Numbered from the stretch's first letter, positions 1 to 8,165 are shown. The stretch: DNA of 64,000 nt from Dietzia natronolimnaea (GCF_002289575.1 NZ_NTGA01000021.1:28292-92291), one strand, 5' to 3'. Made by a program: numbers and translations. Notes: generated by a model from the letters alone, not told the origin.

Positions 1-426
1 GGCGATCCGGTGGACGGCCAGGTGATCGGGGTGCCCGTAGTTCCCGTGGTGGTCATACCCCACGAGGACGTCGGCGTCTTCTCTGTCGAGGATCCGGGCG
101 AGACGGCCGGCGGCGTGGTCGGTGTCGGCGCTGTGCAGGCACAACGGGTCGTCGTTCTGCGCCCATCCGGTCATGCCCGAGTCCCGGTACCCGAGCCAGT
201 CGATCCGGGCGACGCCCAGGACGTCCGCGGCGGCCCGGGCCTCCCCGCGCCGGTGCTCCACCAGGTCGCCGTCGGGCCCGAGATGGTCGGGTCGCTGGCC
301 GTGGTCGCCGTCGGTGGCGAAGACCGTGACGACGCGGTGGCCACCGCGCGAGGCGAGCGCCATCATCCCGGCGGTCTGCGAGGTCTCGTCGTCGGGGTGG
401 GCGTGGAGGAACACGATCGTGGACAC
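1..426 (-). CDS. PIG-L/LmbE family deacetylase, C-terminus cut by window edge
   Basis: Reads from a GTG at 426 to the window edge in one open frame (142 codons seen). The N-terminal zinc motif HPDDE lies at about residues 10-14, and the second motif GHPDH at about residue 137, so both metal-binding segments of the PIG-L fold are present and only the C-terminus is missing. The family hydrolyses N-acetyl groups from amino sugars; mycobacterial members include MshB and Mca of mycothiol metabolism, but the substrate of this one cannot be read from the fragment. It lies downstream of the ectoine operon, separated from it by a hairpin terminator, so it is probably an independent unit. Two other PIG-L genes occur in the window. 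Confidence 0.85.
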   Translation of the reverse strand, partial: MSTIVFLHAHPDDETSQTAGMMALASRGGHRVVTVFATDGDHGQRPDHLGPDGDLVEHRRGEARAAADVLGVARIDWLGYRDSGMTGWAQNDDPLCLHSADTDHAAGRLARILDREDADVLVGYDHHGNYGHPDHLAVHRIA

Positions 427-617
427 CCGACCAGTGTGCCCTCCCGCCCGGCCAGGTGTGCGCCCGGAATGGACCGAACCCGACGCGCACCCCCTCTCAC
501 AGCGTGCGGTCCGGGCGCGCAGGCCGAAGAGGACGCGCAAGCCTGGCGGGCGAGGGCCGAGAGGGAGGGGGCGAGGGGCTGGGGCCGAGGGGCTGGGAGC
601 AGGGCCCGGAACGCGCG

Positions 618-664
618 ACTCCCCGGTCGGTGCCGCTCGTGGTGAGCGACCCCGGCCGGGGAGT
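618..664 (-). terminator. Hairpin terminator of the ectABC operon
   Basis: Perfect 9-bp arms ACTCCCCGG (618-626) and CCGGGGAGT (656-664) enclose a second stem CGCTC/GAGCG (634-648). It begins 11 nt past the ectC stop codon. There is no long U-run, as is common for actinobacterial terminators. The stem is seen in the sequence; its terminator role is inferred from position. Confidence 0.6.
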
Positions 665-675
665 GCGGTGCTGCC

Positions 676-1098
676 TTACTTCTCCCGGACGACCGTTCCG
701 TCGTCCTGCAAGCGCAACAGCGGGTAGATGCCGTTCTCGTCGTGGTTCTCGTCGCCGACGACCGGGGGGTTGAAGACGCAGAGCATCTGCATCTCCTCCT
801 CCACGATCACCTGGTGCTTCTCGTGACCGTCCAGCAGGTACATCGACCCCGCCTCGAGCGGGTACTCCTCGCCGTTGGTGAGGTCACGCAACGTGCCCTT
901 GCCCCGGGTCAGCCAGACCGCCTCGATGTGGTTGGCGTAGTGGAAGTCGTTGGTCGTGCCGGCGGCGATGGTGGTCTCGTGGAACGAGAACCCCACCCGG
1001 TCGTCGGCAAGGACGATGCGCTTGGACTCCCAGTTGCCGTTGTTGCCCTTGATGTGGCGCTCGGTGTCGGTGATGCCTGCGGTCGTGCGAACGATCAT
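676..1098 (-). CDS. ectC: L-ectoine synthase
   Basis: Catalyses ring closure of N-gamma-acetyl-L-2,4-diaminobutyrate to the osmolyte ectoine in the cytoplasm, the last step of the pathway. The 140-residue protein is a single cupin of normal family length. Glu59, Tyr87 and His95 fall exactly two residues after the iron-binding Glu57, Tyr85 and His93 described for the Paenibacillus lautus enzyme, so the metal site looks intact. It is the last gene of ectABC, 39 bp behind ectB, with the operon hairpin terminator just downstream. No ectD (hydroxylase) follows within the window; a PIG-L gene comes instead. Confidence 0.97.
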   Translation of the reverse strand: MIVRTTAGITDTERHIKGNNGNWESKRIVLADDRVGFSFHETTIAAGTTNDFHYANHIEAVWLTRGKGTLRDLTNGEEYPLEAGSMYLLDGHEKHQVIVEEEMQMLCVFNPPVVGDENHDENGIYPLLRLQDDGTVVREK

Positions 1099-1137
1099 GT
1101 GGTGCCTCCTCGGGGAAGGTGGATGGTCTGGACGCGC

Positions 1138-2433
1138 TCAGACGTACTGCTGCGCCAGGACGTGGTCGACGGCCTCGTAACAGATCTCGATGCCGCGGTC
1201 ACGCCCCTCATCGGTCAGGGTGAGCGGCGCGAGGAACTTGACCACCTCGTCGCTCGGGCCGGCGGTCTCGACGAGCAGATGGTTGTCGAAGCACCGGGCC
1301 ATGACCTGGCCGGCGAGCTCCGGGTTCTCGAGGAACGCGATGCCGAACGCCATACCGCGGCCACGCAGTTCGAGCTTGCCCTCGTACTTGTAGACCAGCG
1401 GGGAGAAGCGCTCGCGCAGGATTCGGCCGTTCTCGAGCGTGCGGTTCTGCAGTGTGTCGTCCGACCAGTATTTGCGCAGCGCGACGTCGGCGGTGATGAA
1501 GGCCATGTTGTTGCCGCGGAACGTGCCGTTGTGCTCGCCGGGGGTCCACTCGTCGAGGTCGCGACGGAACAAGGTCAGGGCGAGCGGCAGCCCGTACCCG
1601 CCGATGGACTTCGAGAGGCAGACGATGTCCGGCTTGATCCCCGCGAACTCGAACGAGAAGAACTCGCCGGTGCGGCCGCACCCCATCTGGACGTCGTCCA
1701 CGATGAGCAGGATGTCGTGGCGGACGCAGAGCTCGTTGAGCGCCTGCAGCCACTCGGCGCGGGCGGCGTTGATGCCGCCCTCACCCTGGACGCACTCGAC
1801 GATCACGGCCGCGGGGCGGTTCATGCCCGAGCCGGAGTCGACCAGGACGCGCTCCATCCACTGGAAGTCCTCGGTGACGCCCCCGAAGTAGTTGTCGTAC
1901 GGCATCGGCGTGGCGTGGACCAGTGGGATGCCGGCGCCCGCGCGCTTCATCGAGTTGCCGGTCACCGACAACGAGCCGAGGGTCATGCCGTGGAACGAGT
2001 TGGTGAAGTTGATGACGGCCTCACGCCCGGTGACCTTGCGGGCCAGCTTGAGTGCCGACTCCACCGCGTTGGTCCCGGTCGGCCCGGGGAACATCACCTT
2101 GTAGTCGAGTCCACGCGGTTCGAGGATCGTCGAGGAGAAGGTCTCGAGGAACGCACGCTTGGCGACCGTGTACTTGTCGAGCGAGTGCGTGACGCCGTCG
2201 CGCTGGATGTACTCCAGGAGAGCGGCCTTCATGTCGTCGTCGTTGTGGCCGTAGTTCAGCGCACCGGCGCCACCGAAGAAGTCGAGGTACTCATCCCCGT
2301 CGACGGTCGTGAGCGTCGTGCCCTTGGCGGTGTCGAAGACCACCGGCCAGTTCCGGGAGTAGCTGCGGACCTCGGACTCGCGGTCCGAGAAGATCTCCGT
2401 GTTCGTGCTCGTGTCGTGCGTGGACTCGGTCAT
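1138..2433 (-). CDS. ectB: Diaminobutyrate--2-oxoglutarate transaminase
   Basis: PLP-dependent class III aminotransferase that converts L-aspartate-4-semialdehyde to L-2,4-diaminobutyrate with glutamate as amino donor, the first committed step to ectoine. The 431-residue length is typical of EctB. The PLP-binding lysine lies in the LSKSIGG segment near residue 275, preceded by the VDDVQMGCGRTG cofactor-binding segment. The ATG at 2433 gives the usual EctB N-terminus (MTESTHD...). It is the middle gene of ectABC, 70 bp after ectA and 39 bp before ectC. Confidence 0.97.
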   Translation of the reverse strand: MTESTHDTSTNTEIFSDRESEVRSYSRNWPVVFDTAKGTTLTTVDGDEYLDFFGGAGALNYGHNDDDMKAALLEYIQRDGVTHSLDKYTVAKRAFLETFSSTILEPRGLDYKVMFPGPTGTNAVESALKLARKVTGREAVINFTNSFHGMTLGSLSVTGNSMKRAGAGIPLVHATPMPYDNYFGGVTEDFQWMERVLVDSGSGMNRPAAVIVECVQGEGGINAARAEWLQALNELCVRHDILLIVDDVQMGCGRTGEFFSFEFAGIKPDIVCLSKSIGGYGLPLALTLFRRDLDEWTPGEHNGTFRGNNMAFITADVALRKYWSDDTLQNRTLENGRILRERFSPLVYKYEGKLELRGRGMAFGIAFLENPELAGQVMARCFDNHLLVETAGPSDEVVKFLAPLTLTDEGRDRGIEICYEAVDHVLAQQYV

Positions 2434-2503
2434 GGTCTTCTGATCACTCCAAAGGGAAAGATGCGGGCGACGGTGGCGGGCCGGACGGCCCGTGGGCCCT
2501 CGT

Positions 2504-3016
2504 CTAGGAAATCGTGTAGAGGTCTTCTCGCTCGTGACCCTCTCCGAGCAGCTCCGAGCTCAGGTAGTCCTCGCTGGACAGCGTCATGCCGCGGTCCCGC
2601 GCGACCGCGCCGAACGTGCGCTGGGACGCCTCGTTGTCCGGGCTGATGGTGGTGCGCAGTCGGACGACACCGCGCTCGGCCAGCCGGTCCATCAGGCTGT
2701 GGAGCAACCGCGCGGCCAGACCCTTGCCTCGCTGGTCCGCGTCGACTCCCACCTGCCAGACAAAGATCGTGTCCGGCTCCGAGGGCCGCAGGAAGCCGGT
2801 GACGAAGCCGACCACGCGGCCTTCCACCTCGACGACCACCGAACTCTCGGAGAACTCCGCTCCCCACAGCACGTACGCATAGGAGGAGTTCAGGTCGAGG
2901 ACTCCGCTGTCGCGGGCGATCTCCCACATGCGATTACCATCGGCCGCGGTGGGCGGACGGAACATCGCGTCGGACGAATCAGGGTTACGGGGTGCTTCTC
3001 GTTCTCCTGGGTTCAT
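2504..3016 (-). CDS. ectA: L-2,4-diaminobutyrate acetyltransferase
   Basis: GNAT-fold enzyme that acetylates the gamma-amino group of diaminobutyrate with acetyl-CoA, the second step of ectoine synthesis. The acetyl-CoA-binding motif appears as QRGKGLAARLL in the centre of the protein, followed by the TISPDNEAS segment typical of EctA. I chose the ATG at 3016 (170 residues) over an upstream TTG because it gives the family length and has GGGA eight bases upstream. It is the first gene of the operon; a perfect 12-bp palindrome lies 24 bp ahead of the start. Confidence 0.95.
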   Translation of the reverse strand: MNPGEREAPRNPDSSDAMFRPPTAADGNRMWEIARDSGVLDLNSSYAYVLWGAEFSESSVVVEVEGRVVGFVTGFLRPSEPDTIFVWQVGVDADQRGKGLAARLLHSLMDRLAERGVVRLRTTISPDNEASQRTFGAVARDRGMTLSSEDYLSSELLGEGHEREDLYTIS

Positions 3017-3027
3017 ATGTGTGTCCC

Positions 3028-3051
3028 AGCGTAGTGACGGCAACCGGTTGC
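3028..3051 (-). promoter_or_regulatory. Putative ectA promoter with 12-bp palindrome
   Basis: A perfect palindrome GCAACCGGTTGC covers 3040-3051, just upstream of a TACGCT hexamer (3028-3033, minus strand) that would suit a -10 element. The palindrome would then sit in the promoter spacer, a common place for a repressor. No regulator gene of the EctR type is visible next to the operon. The palindrome is seen; its function is inferred. Confidence 0.35.
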
Positions 3052-3194
3052 TGCATCTCGGTTCGCCGGATCGTTACCTGATTGGCAGGCGAGTCCGCAG
3101 GTGATCAGCCCGCAGTGATGTCGGTCACCCGGTATCGGCACCTCGGGGGGTCAGCACTCTTCCGTCGCGGCCCCGCGCCTGGGAGAATATTTTC

Positions 3195-3620
3195 ATGGAC
3201 GAGAACCCGATCACAGAATTCGACGAGGGCCGTTCGCTCGAGCTCTTGGCGACAGAGTCCCTCGGCCGTCTGGTCACCGTCACAGGCGGGCGGGCCGACA
3301 TCTACCCCGTCAACTACGCGTTGTCCACGGAGGGCAAGCTCTTCTTCCGCACCGCCGAGGGGAGCAAGCTCGCCGGCCTCACCATCCACCCCGACGTGGT
3401 GTTCCAGGTGGACCACATCGAGGACCGCGAGGCGTGGTCGGTGGTCGTCCGGGGCGAAGCCCGGCGACTGGACGGTTTCGACGAGATCAATCGCGCCGAG
3501 GAACTCGACCTCAAGCCGTGGATCCCCACGCTCAAGTACAACTTCGTGGAGATCACGCCCGAGCACATCTCCGGCCGCGGTTTCACCTTCGGCGAGGAGC
3601 CGGAGCGCTACGTCGGTTAG
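3195..3620 (+). CDS. Pyridoxamine 5'-phosphate oxidase-family flavoprotein
   Basis: A 141-residue split-barrel protein of the PNPOx-like superfamily. The YPVNYAL segment near residue 37 and FFRTAEGSKLAGL near residue 50 are the usual flavin- or cofactor-contacting strands of the small actinobacterial members. Such proteins bind FMN, FAD or F420, and the reaction cannot be assigned from sequence. The ATG is preceded by GGGAGAATATTTTC. It is divergent from ectA across a 178-bp gap and converges with arsC, so it looks monocistronic. Confidence 0.8.
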   Translation: MDENPITEFDEGRSLELLATESLGRLVTVTGGRADIYPVNYALSTEGKLFFRTAEGSKLAGLTIHPDVVFQVDHIEDREAWSVVVRGEARRLDGFDEINRAEELDLKPWIPTLKYNFVEITPEHISGRGFTFGEEPERYVG

Positions 3621-3664
3621 CCGAAACCGCCGAGCCACGGGGCACGCCCGGCCGCGGGACCCGC

Positions 3665-4120
3665 CTAATCGGAAGGTGCGGCCCCCGGGTCGTCCAGTTC
3701 CGCCCACAGGCGCCTGACGCGAGCGTCGATGTCATCGCGGATCAGCGCCATCCGTTCCGGACCGTCGATCCCCCGCTCACTGGGCTCGTCGGTCTCCCAG
3801 ACCTCGATGTCCGCACGCATCACGTCGACCGGATCGAGGCGGGCGGCCGTCCCGAGCACGACGACGCGGTCGGCGCGGCGCAAGAAGTCGTCGTCCACCG
3901 GCTCGGCGACGGCGCCCGACATGTCGGCACCGACCTCTGCGAGCGAGGCCACCGACTCGGCGTTGGGGGGCTTGCCCACGGCGGGTTGCGTGCCGGCCGA
4001 GTGGATCTCGACGGCGTCCCCCGCGACGCGGCGCAGCAGCGCCTCTGCCATCTGGGACTTGCCGCGGTTTGACTTGCAGACGAACAGAACGGCGGGTCGA
4101 GGAGTCTGCCGATCGGTCAC
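3665..4120 (-). CDS. arsC: Arsenate-mycothiol transferase (ArsC1/ArsC2 type)
   Basis: Small protein of the low-molecular-weight phosphatase fold. The P-loop reads CKSNRGKS, i.e. C-X5-K-S rather than the usual C-X5-R-S. The Lys at this position, together with the RVVVLG and IEVWETDEP segments, matches my memory of the Corynebacterium glutamicum mycothiol-dependent enzymes, which conjugate arsenate to mycothiol for reduction by mycoredoxin. No second or third catalytic cysteine is visible, unlike the thioredoxin-dependent reductases elsewhere in this island. It overlaps the upstream acr3 gene by 4 bp (ATGA), so reductase and arsenite pump are co-translated. Confidence 0.85.
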   Translation of the reverse strand: MTDRQTPRPAVLFVCKSNRGKSQMAEALLRRVAGDAVEIHSAGTQPAVGKPPNAESVASLAEVGADMSGAVAEPVDDDFLRRADRVVVLGTAARLDPVDVMRADIEVWETDEPSERGIDGPERMALIRDDIDARVRRLWAELDDPGAAPSD

Positions 4121-5265
4121 CGGGGGCCCTCTCCTGAGTTGCGGACAGCGCTGGACGGCGCCTGGCGCAGCGCGGCCGGCACCGTGGGGTCGTCCTTGAA
4201 CAGGCGCTTACCGGCCCAGAGACTCACGTAGACCAGCCCGATCAGGACCGGGACCTCGATCAGCGGCCCGACCACGCCCGCGAGTGCCTGGCCGGAGGCC
4301 ACGCCCCAGGTCCCGATACTCACGGCGATCGCCAGCTCGAAGTTGTTGCCCGCGGCGGTGAACGCGACAGCGGTGGACTTGGCGTAGTTCAGGCCCGACG
4401 CCCGTGCCGCGAGCAGGCTCCCACCGAACATCAGCACGAAGTACGCGAGCAGGGGCAGGGCGATCCGCGCGACGTCGAGCGGGTTGGCCATGATCGCGTC
4501 GCCCTGGAATGCGAAGAGCACGACGATGGTGAACAGCAGCCCGTAGAGCGCCCACGGGCCGATCTTGGGGAGGAACGTCTCCTCGTACCACTCGCGACCC
4601 TTGACCTTCTCCCCGTAGTACCTGGTGAGGAACCCGGCGACGAGGGGTATGCCGAGGAAGACCAGCACACTCAGCGCGATCGCCCACACCGAGAACTGCG
4701 CTGTGGTGGTCTCCAGGCCCAGCCATCCGGGGAGTACCTGGAGATAGAACCACCCGAGGCCGGCGAACGCGATGACCTGGAACACCGAGTTGAGCGCCAC
4801 GAGCACCGCCGCGGCCTCCCGGTCCCCGCAGGCGAGGTCGTTCCAGATGAACACCATGGCGATACACCGGGCCAGTCCGACGATGATGAGTCCCGTGCGG
4901 TACTCGGGCAGGTCGGGGAGCATCAGCCAGGCCAGTGTGAACATCAGCGCGGGTCCGACCAGCCAGTTGAGCGCGAGCGAGAGGACGAGAAGCCTCCGGT
5001 CCCCCGTGACCCGGTGCGTCTCGTCGTAGCGGACCTTCGCCAGGACGGGGTACATCATGACGAGCAGCCCAATCGCGATGGGCAGGGATACGTCGGCCAC
5101 CTTCACGGTGTCGAGCGCCTCGGCGATGCCGGGGACGAAGCGTCCGAGCAGCAACCCCGCCGCCATGGCAACGAGGATCCAGAGGGCGAGATAGCGGTCG
5201 AGGAAGGACAGTCTGGCGGCGACGTTCTCGCCGGGATCGGCCGGGGCCGAGACCTGGGTGCTCAT
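4117..5265 (-). CDS. acr3: Acr3-family arsenite efflux permease
   Basis: Ten-helix bile-acid/arsenite transporter fold that exports arsenite, probably by proton antiport. The conserved fourth-helix segment GLARCIAMVFIWNDL carries the cysteine needed for transport in Acr3 proteins, and the helix-9 region LAYFVLMFGGSLL is also recognisable. I start the protein at the ATG at 5265 (382 residues, MSTQVSAP); the longer open frame upstream runs into arsR and the operator. It is the first gene of a two-gene operon with the mycothiol-type arsC and is divergent from arsR across 79 bp that hold an ATYGA-N6-TCRAT inverted repeat. Confidence 0.95.
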   Translation of the reverse strand: MSTQVSAPADPGENVAARLSFLDRYLALWILVAMAAGLLLGRFVPGIAEALDTVKVADVSLPIAIGLLVMMYPVLAKVRYDETHRVTGDRRLLVLSLALNWLVGPALMFTLAWLMLPDLPEYRTGLIIVGLARCIAMVFIWNDLACGDREAAAVLVALNSVFQVIAFAGLGWFYLQVLPGWLGLETTTAQFSVWAIALSVLVFLGIPLVAGFLTRYYGEKVKGREWYEETFLPKIGPWALYGLLFTIVVLFAFQGDAIMANPLDVARIALPLLAYFVLMFGGSLLAARASGLNYAKSTAVAFTAAGNNFELAIAVSIGTWGVASGQALAGVVGPLIEVPVLIGLVYVSLWAGKRLFKDDPTVPAALRQAPSSAVRNSGEGPR

Positions 5266-5286
5266 GCCGTCGACCCTATGGGATTC

Positions 5287-5302
5287 ATCGATGGGGGTCA
5301 AT
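5287..5302. promoter_or_regulatory. ArsR operator candidate, copy 1 (acr3/arsR)
   Basis: ATCGA (5287-5291), six bases, TCAAT (5298-5302). It lies 22 bp before the acr3 start and 43 bp before the arsR start, so one site could control both divergent promoters. The same arrangement occurs in front of the two other arsC genes on this strand. Confidence 0.65.
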
Positions 5303-5344
5303 GTGTCCTGTCCGGCTGCCACACTGGCCGGGTACCCTGCAGTC

Positions 5345-5713
5345 ATGACCTCGCAGGAGCCCGGCACCGTTGCCGTCATGGACGCCTCGTGCTGCATCGC
5401 CGGCGCGAACGGCCCCCTCGGCCAGGCCGAGGCGGAGGCCGCGGCGGCCCGATTCAAGGCGCTCGCCGATCCCATGCGCTTGCGACTGCTGTCCCACATC
5501 GCGGCGGCGGAGTGCAACGACGTGTGCGTCTGCACGCTGACCGAGCCGCTCGGCATAACTCAACCCACGGTGAGCCACCACATGAAGAAGCTGGTCGAGG
5601 CGGGCCTGGTCACCCGGGAACAGCGGGGCCGCATGGCGCATTACAGCATCGTTCCGGAGGCGTTCGCGCAGATCCGCGACATCGTGGACGTCCGAGGCCT
5701 CCGGGTCCCCTGA
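5345..5713 (+). CDS. arsR: Arsenite-responsive repressor ArsR
   Basis: A 122-residue winged-helix protein of the ArsR/SmtB family that should repress the acr3 operon and release DNA on binding As(III). The recognition helix segment is ITQPTVSHHMKKL. Cysteines lie at 16, 17, 57, 61 and 63; the N-terminal Cys-Cys pair plus a cysteine in the 55-61 region resembles C. glutamicum ArsR (Cys15, Cys16, Cys55) rather than the E. coli ELCVCDL site, although a CVC is present too. The ATG at 5345 avoids overlapping the operator. It converges with the downstream arsC, with stops 14 bp apart. Confidence 0.92.
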   Translation: MTSQEPGTVAVMDASCCIAGANGPLGQAEAEAAAARFKALADPMRLRLLSHIAAAECNDVCVCTLTEPLGITQPTVSHHMKKLVEAGLVTREQRGRMAHYSIVPEAFAQIRDIVDVRGLRVP

Positions 5714-5726
5714 CGCTCAGGGCCGC

Positions 5727-6443
5727 TCAGGATGAGCCCACCCCTCCGTCCGCGCCATGTGATGCCGTGAGTCCCGGGGCGTCCGAGGGCGTCATGGCGA
5801 CGATCTCCGGCAGGGCCCCGCGGACCCGGGCGTCGATGTCGTCCCGGATGGACCGCACGCGATCGAGATCCTGCCCGGCGGGATCTGAGACGTCCCAGTC
5901 CAGGTACCGCTTGCCCGGGTAGACGGCGCACGCGTCCCCGCAGCCCATGGAGATCACCACGTCGGCGGCCGCCACCACGTCGTCGGTGAGGGGCTTGGGG
6001 TACTCCTTGCCCAGGTCGAGACCCATCTCCGCCATCACCGCCGCGCAGTTCTCGTCGATCCCGGAGCCGGGCAGCGATCCGGCGGACCGCACGTGCACAC
6101 GCCCCTCGGATCGGTGCGCCATGAGCGCGGCCGCCATCTGCGAGCGCCCGGAGTTCTGTACGCAGATGAAGAGCACTTCCGGGACGTCCTTGGCCACTGC
6201 GCCTTCGGCCTGGGCGAGCGCCTTGAGCCGGTCGGTGGCGAATCGCCGGGCGATGGACGGCAGGTGCGCCGTGACCCGGGCGGTGCGACGGAGCGAGGCG
6301 TACGACTCGAAGACCACGCGTTCGACGGTCTGCGGACTGAACACGCCCTCGTAGTGCCGGGCCAGCTCACGGGCGTCGCGCTGGAGTTGCGTCTGGGGCA
6401 TGAGTAGCTCGGGCAGCGGTGCGTCGTGCACGGATCGGGACAT
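5727..6443 (-). CDS. arsC: Arsenate reductase with N-terminal helical domain
   Basis: A 238-residue protein in two parts. Residues about 1-80 form a helical domain (QTVERVVFESYASL) of the type found N-terminal to phosphatase-like ArsC proteins in actinobacteria. The rest is a low-molecular-weight phosphatase fold with P-loop CVQNSGRS (C-X5-R-S) and a second conserved segment GCGDAC with two further cysteines, consistent with a thioredoxin-coupled reductase. I start at the ATG at 6443 (MSRSVHD). An ArsR-type operator sits 21 bp upstream. The C-terminal 20 residues are low-complexity and not part of the fold. Confidence 0.9.
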   Translation of the reverse strand: MSRSVHDAPLPELLMPQTQLQRDARELARHYEGVFSPQTVERVVFESYASLRRTARVTAHLPSIARRFATDRLKALAQAEGAVAKDVPEVLFICVQNSGRSQMAAALMAHRSEGRVHVRSAGSLPGSGIDENCAAVMAEMGLDLGKEYPKPLTDDVVAAADVVISMGCGDACAVYPGKRYLDWDVSDPAGQDLDRVRSIRDDIDARVRGALPEIVAMTPSDAPGLTASHGADGGVGSS

Positions 6444-6463
6444 GTCGGCCTCCCAGGTTTCAT

Positions 6464-6479
6464 ATCGACAGTCATCAAT
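6464..6479. promoter_or_regulatory. ArsR operator candidate, copy 2 (arsC)
   Basis: ATCGA (6464-6468), six bases, TCAAT (6475-6479), 21 bp before the start of the two-domain arsC. It shares half-sites and spacing with the sites at 5287 and 10170. Confidence 0.65.
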
Positions 6480-6550
6480 ATAGACCGACATCTATGGAAC
6501 GGGAACCTGATCCGCGCGCGCTCGGCCCCGGCGTCAGGCGTCGAGGCCCC

Positions 6551-8065
6551 TCAGTGCCCGGCGCCGAGATTCCCGGAGAGCTTGTCGAGCCGCTCCTTGC
6601 TCGCCCCGTCGAGTCCGATCACCGACAGCGTCTTGCCCTTGGCCGCGTACTTCTGCTGCACGGCGTCGAGCGTGGCGACTGTCGAGGCGTCCCAGACGTC
6701 GGCGTCGGTGAGGTCGAGCACCACGTGCGCGGGGTCACCGGAGTAGTCGAATTGGTATACGAGGTCATTGCTCGAGGCCCAGAACAACTCGCCCGTGACC
6801 CGGTACGTGCGGGTGTCGACCGCCCCGTCGTGGTCCGTGTCGAGCTCGGCGACCTTCTCGATGGTCGTCATGTGCGCGACTCTGCGCGCGAACATGATCA
6901 TCGCGGTGACGACCCCCAGGATCACGCCGATCGCGAGGTTGTGGGTCCACACCGTCGCCGCGACGGTGACCACCATGACGAGCGTCTCCGACAGCGGCAT
7001 CAGCCGCAGGGTCCGGGGGTGGATCGAGTGCCAGTCCATGGTCCCCACCGAGACCATGATCATCACCGCGACCAGCGCGGCCATCGGGATCAGTCCGACG
7101 ACATCGCCCAGGACGACGACGAGGATCAGCAGGAACACGCCGGCGAGCAGCGTGGACAACCGCGTCCGGGCGCCCGAGGCCTTGACGTTGATCATCGTCT
7201 GCCCGATCATCGCGCAGCCACCCATCCCGCCGAAGAACCCGGTGACGAGGTTGGCGACGCCCTGGCCCCAGCCCTCGCGGGTCTTGTCGGAGTGGGTCTC
7301 GGTGATGTCGTCGACCAGCTTGGCCGTCATCAGCGACTCCATGAGCCCCACGAGCGCCATGGCCAGCGCATAGGGGGCGATGATCTGCAGCGTCTCCAGC
7401 GTGAACGGCACGTCGGGGATCAGCCACGAGGGCAACGAACTCGGCAGCTCGCCCTGATCGTGCACGTCGGGGACCGACCATCCCACCCACACCACCACGA
7501 TCGTCAGCGCCACGATCGCGACCAGCGGAGCGGGGATCACCGTGGTGAGCCGGGGGAAGAACACCATGATGAGCAGACCCGCGGCCACAAGCGGGTACAC
7601 CAACCACGGGACGCCCACCAGGTGCGGGATCTGCGCGGAGAAGATCAGGATCGCCAGCGCGTTGACGAACCCGACCATCACCGAGCGGGGGATGAACCGC
7701 ATCAGTTTCGCGACCCCCAAGACGCTCAACAGGATCTGCATCACGCCGGCCAGGAGGACCGTGGCGATGAGGTAGTCCAGTCCGTATTCGAGCACCACCG
7801 GCGCCACGACGAGGGCGATCGCCCCCGTCGCCGCGGAGATCATCGCCGGGCGCCCGCCAGTGAAGGCGATCGTGACGGCCATGGTGAAGGAGGCGAACAG
7901 ACCTACCCGGGGGTCGACGCCCGCGAGAATGGAGAACGAGATCGCCTCCGGGATGAGCGCCAGGGCCACCACGAGGCCGGCGAGCACCTCGGTGCGCAGC
8001 CGCGCGGGGGAGGAGAACGCGGCGCGGAACGAGGGCAGCACGCCGGTCGGGAACTCGGTGCTCAC
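6551..8065 (-). CDS. SulP-family inorganic anion transporter
   Basis: A 504-residue membrane protein with about ten to twelve hydrophobic helices (residues about 25-400) and a C-terminal STAS domain (about 420-500). The helix-1 signature VVALALIPEAISFS and the GGMGGCAMIGQTMIN segment are typical of the bacterial SulP branch. Substrates in the family are sulfate, bicarbonate or other anions; nothing in the sequence fixes which. It is divergently transcribed from a MerR regulator whose probable operator (8117-8131) lies between them, so its regulation is probably MerR-dependent rather than ArsR-dependent although it sits inside the arsenic island. Confidence 0.9.
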   Translation of the reverse strand: MSTEFPTGVLPSFRAAFSSPARLRTEVLAGLVVALALIPEAISFSILAGVDPRVGLFASFTMAVTIAFTGGRPAMISAATGAIALVVAPVVLEYGLDYLIATVLLAGVMQILLSVLGVAKLMRFIPRSVMVGFVNALAILIFSAQIPHLVGVPWLVYPLVAAGLLIMVFFPRLTTVIPAPLVAIVALTIVVVWVGWSVPDVHDQGELPSSLPSWLIPDVPFTLETLQIIAPYALAMALVGLMESLMTAKLVDDITETHSDKTREGWGQGVANLVTGFFGGMGGCAMIGQTMINVKASGARTRLSTLLAGVFLLILVVVLGDVVGLIPMAALVAVMIMVSVGTMDWHSIHPRTLRLMPLSETLVMVVTVAATVWTHNLAIGVILGVVTAMIMFARRVAHMTTIEKVAELDTDHDGAVDTRTYRVTGELFWASSNDLVYQFDYSGDPAHVVLDLTDADVWDASTVATLDAVQQKYAAKGKTLSVIGLDGASKERLDKLSGNLGAGH

Positions 8066-8089
8066 GGATCACCTACAGTCAGGGCCAGG

Positions 8090-8131
8090 ACTCTCACACC
8101 GCGCGAGAGTAGAAAGCTACCGTAACGGGAG
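8090..8131. promoter_or_regulatory. MerR-type operator between sulP and merR
   Basis: A near-perfect dyad CTACCGT-A-ACGGGAG at 8117-8131 (one mismatch) has the length and centre of MerR-family operators. Immediately toward the SulP gene is a second inverted repeat ACTCTC/GAGAGT (8090-8095 and 8105-8110). The placement suggests activation of the SulP promoter by the adjacent regulator; the -35 and -10 boxes are not clear. Confidence 0.5.
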
Positions 8132-8165
8132 AGTTGTGGGCGGGCCAAATCACGGAGAGCAGACC

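Noticed and set aside
1..675. Absence of ectD
   Set aside because: No ectD follows ectC within 675 bp, but the window edge prevents any statement about the rest of the genome.
742..2646. A 634-codon open frame on the plus strand over ectB/ectA
   Set aside because: It is antisense to ectC, ectB and part of ectA, Val/Asp/Arg-rich, with no family signature; it is a GC-rich shadow frame.
6551..8065. SulP as an arsenic-specific transporter
   Set aside because: It is in the island but has its own MerR regulator and no ATYGA-N6-TCRAT site; family substrates are sulfate or bicarbonate.
6419..8125. A 568-codon His/Asp/Arg-rich open frame on the plus strand
   Set aside because: It is the complement of the hydrophobic SulP gene; high His/Asp/Arg content is typical of the antisense of a membrane protein gene.
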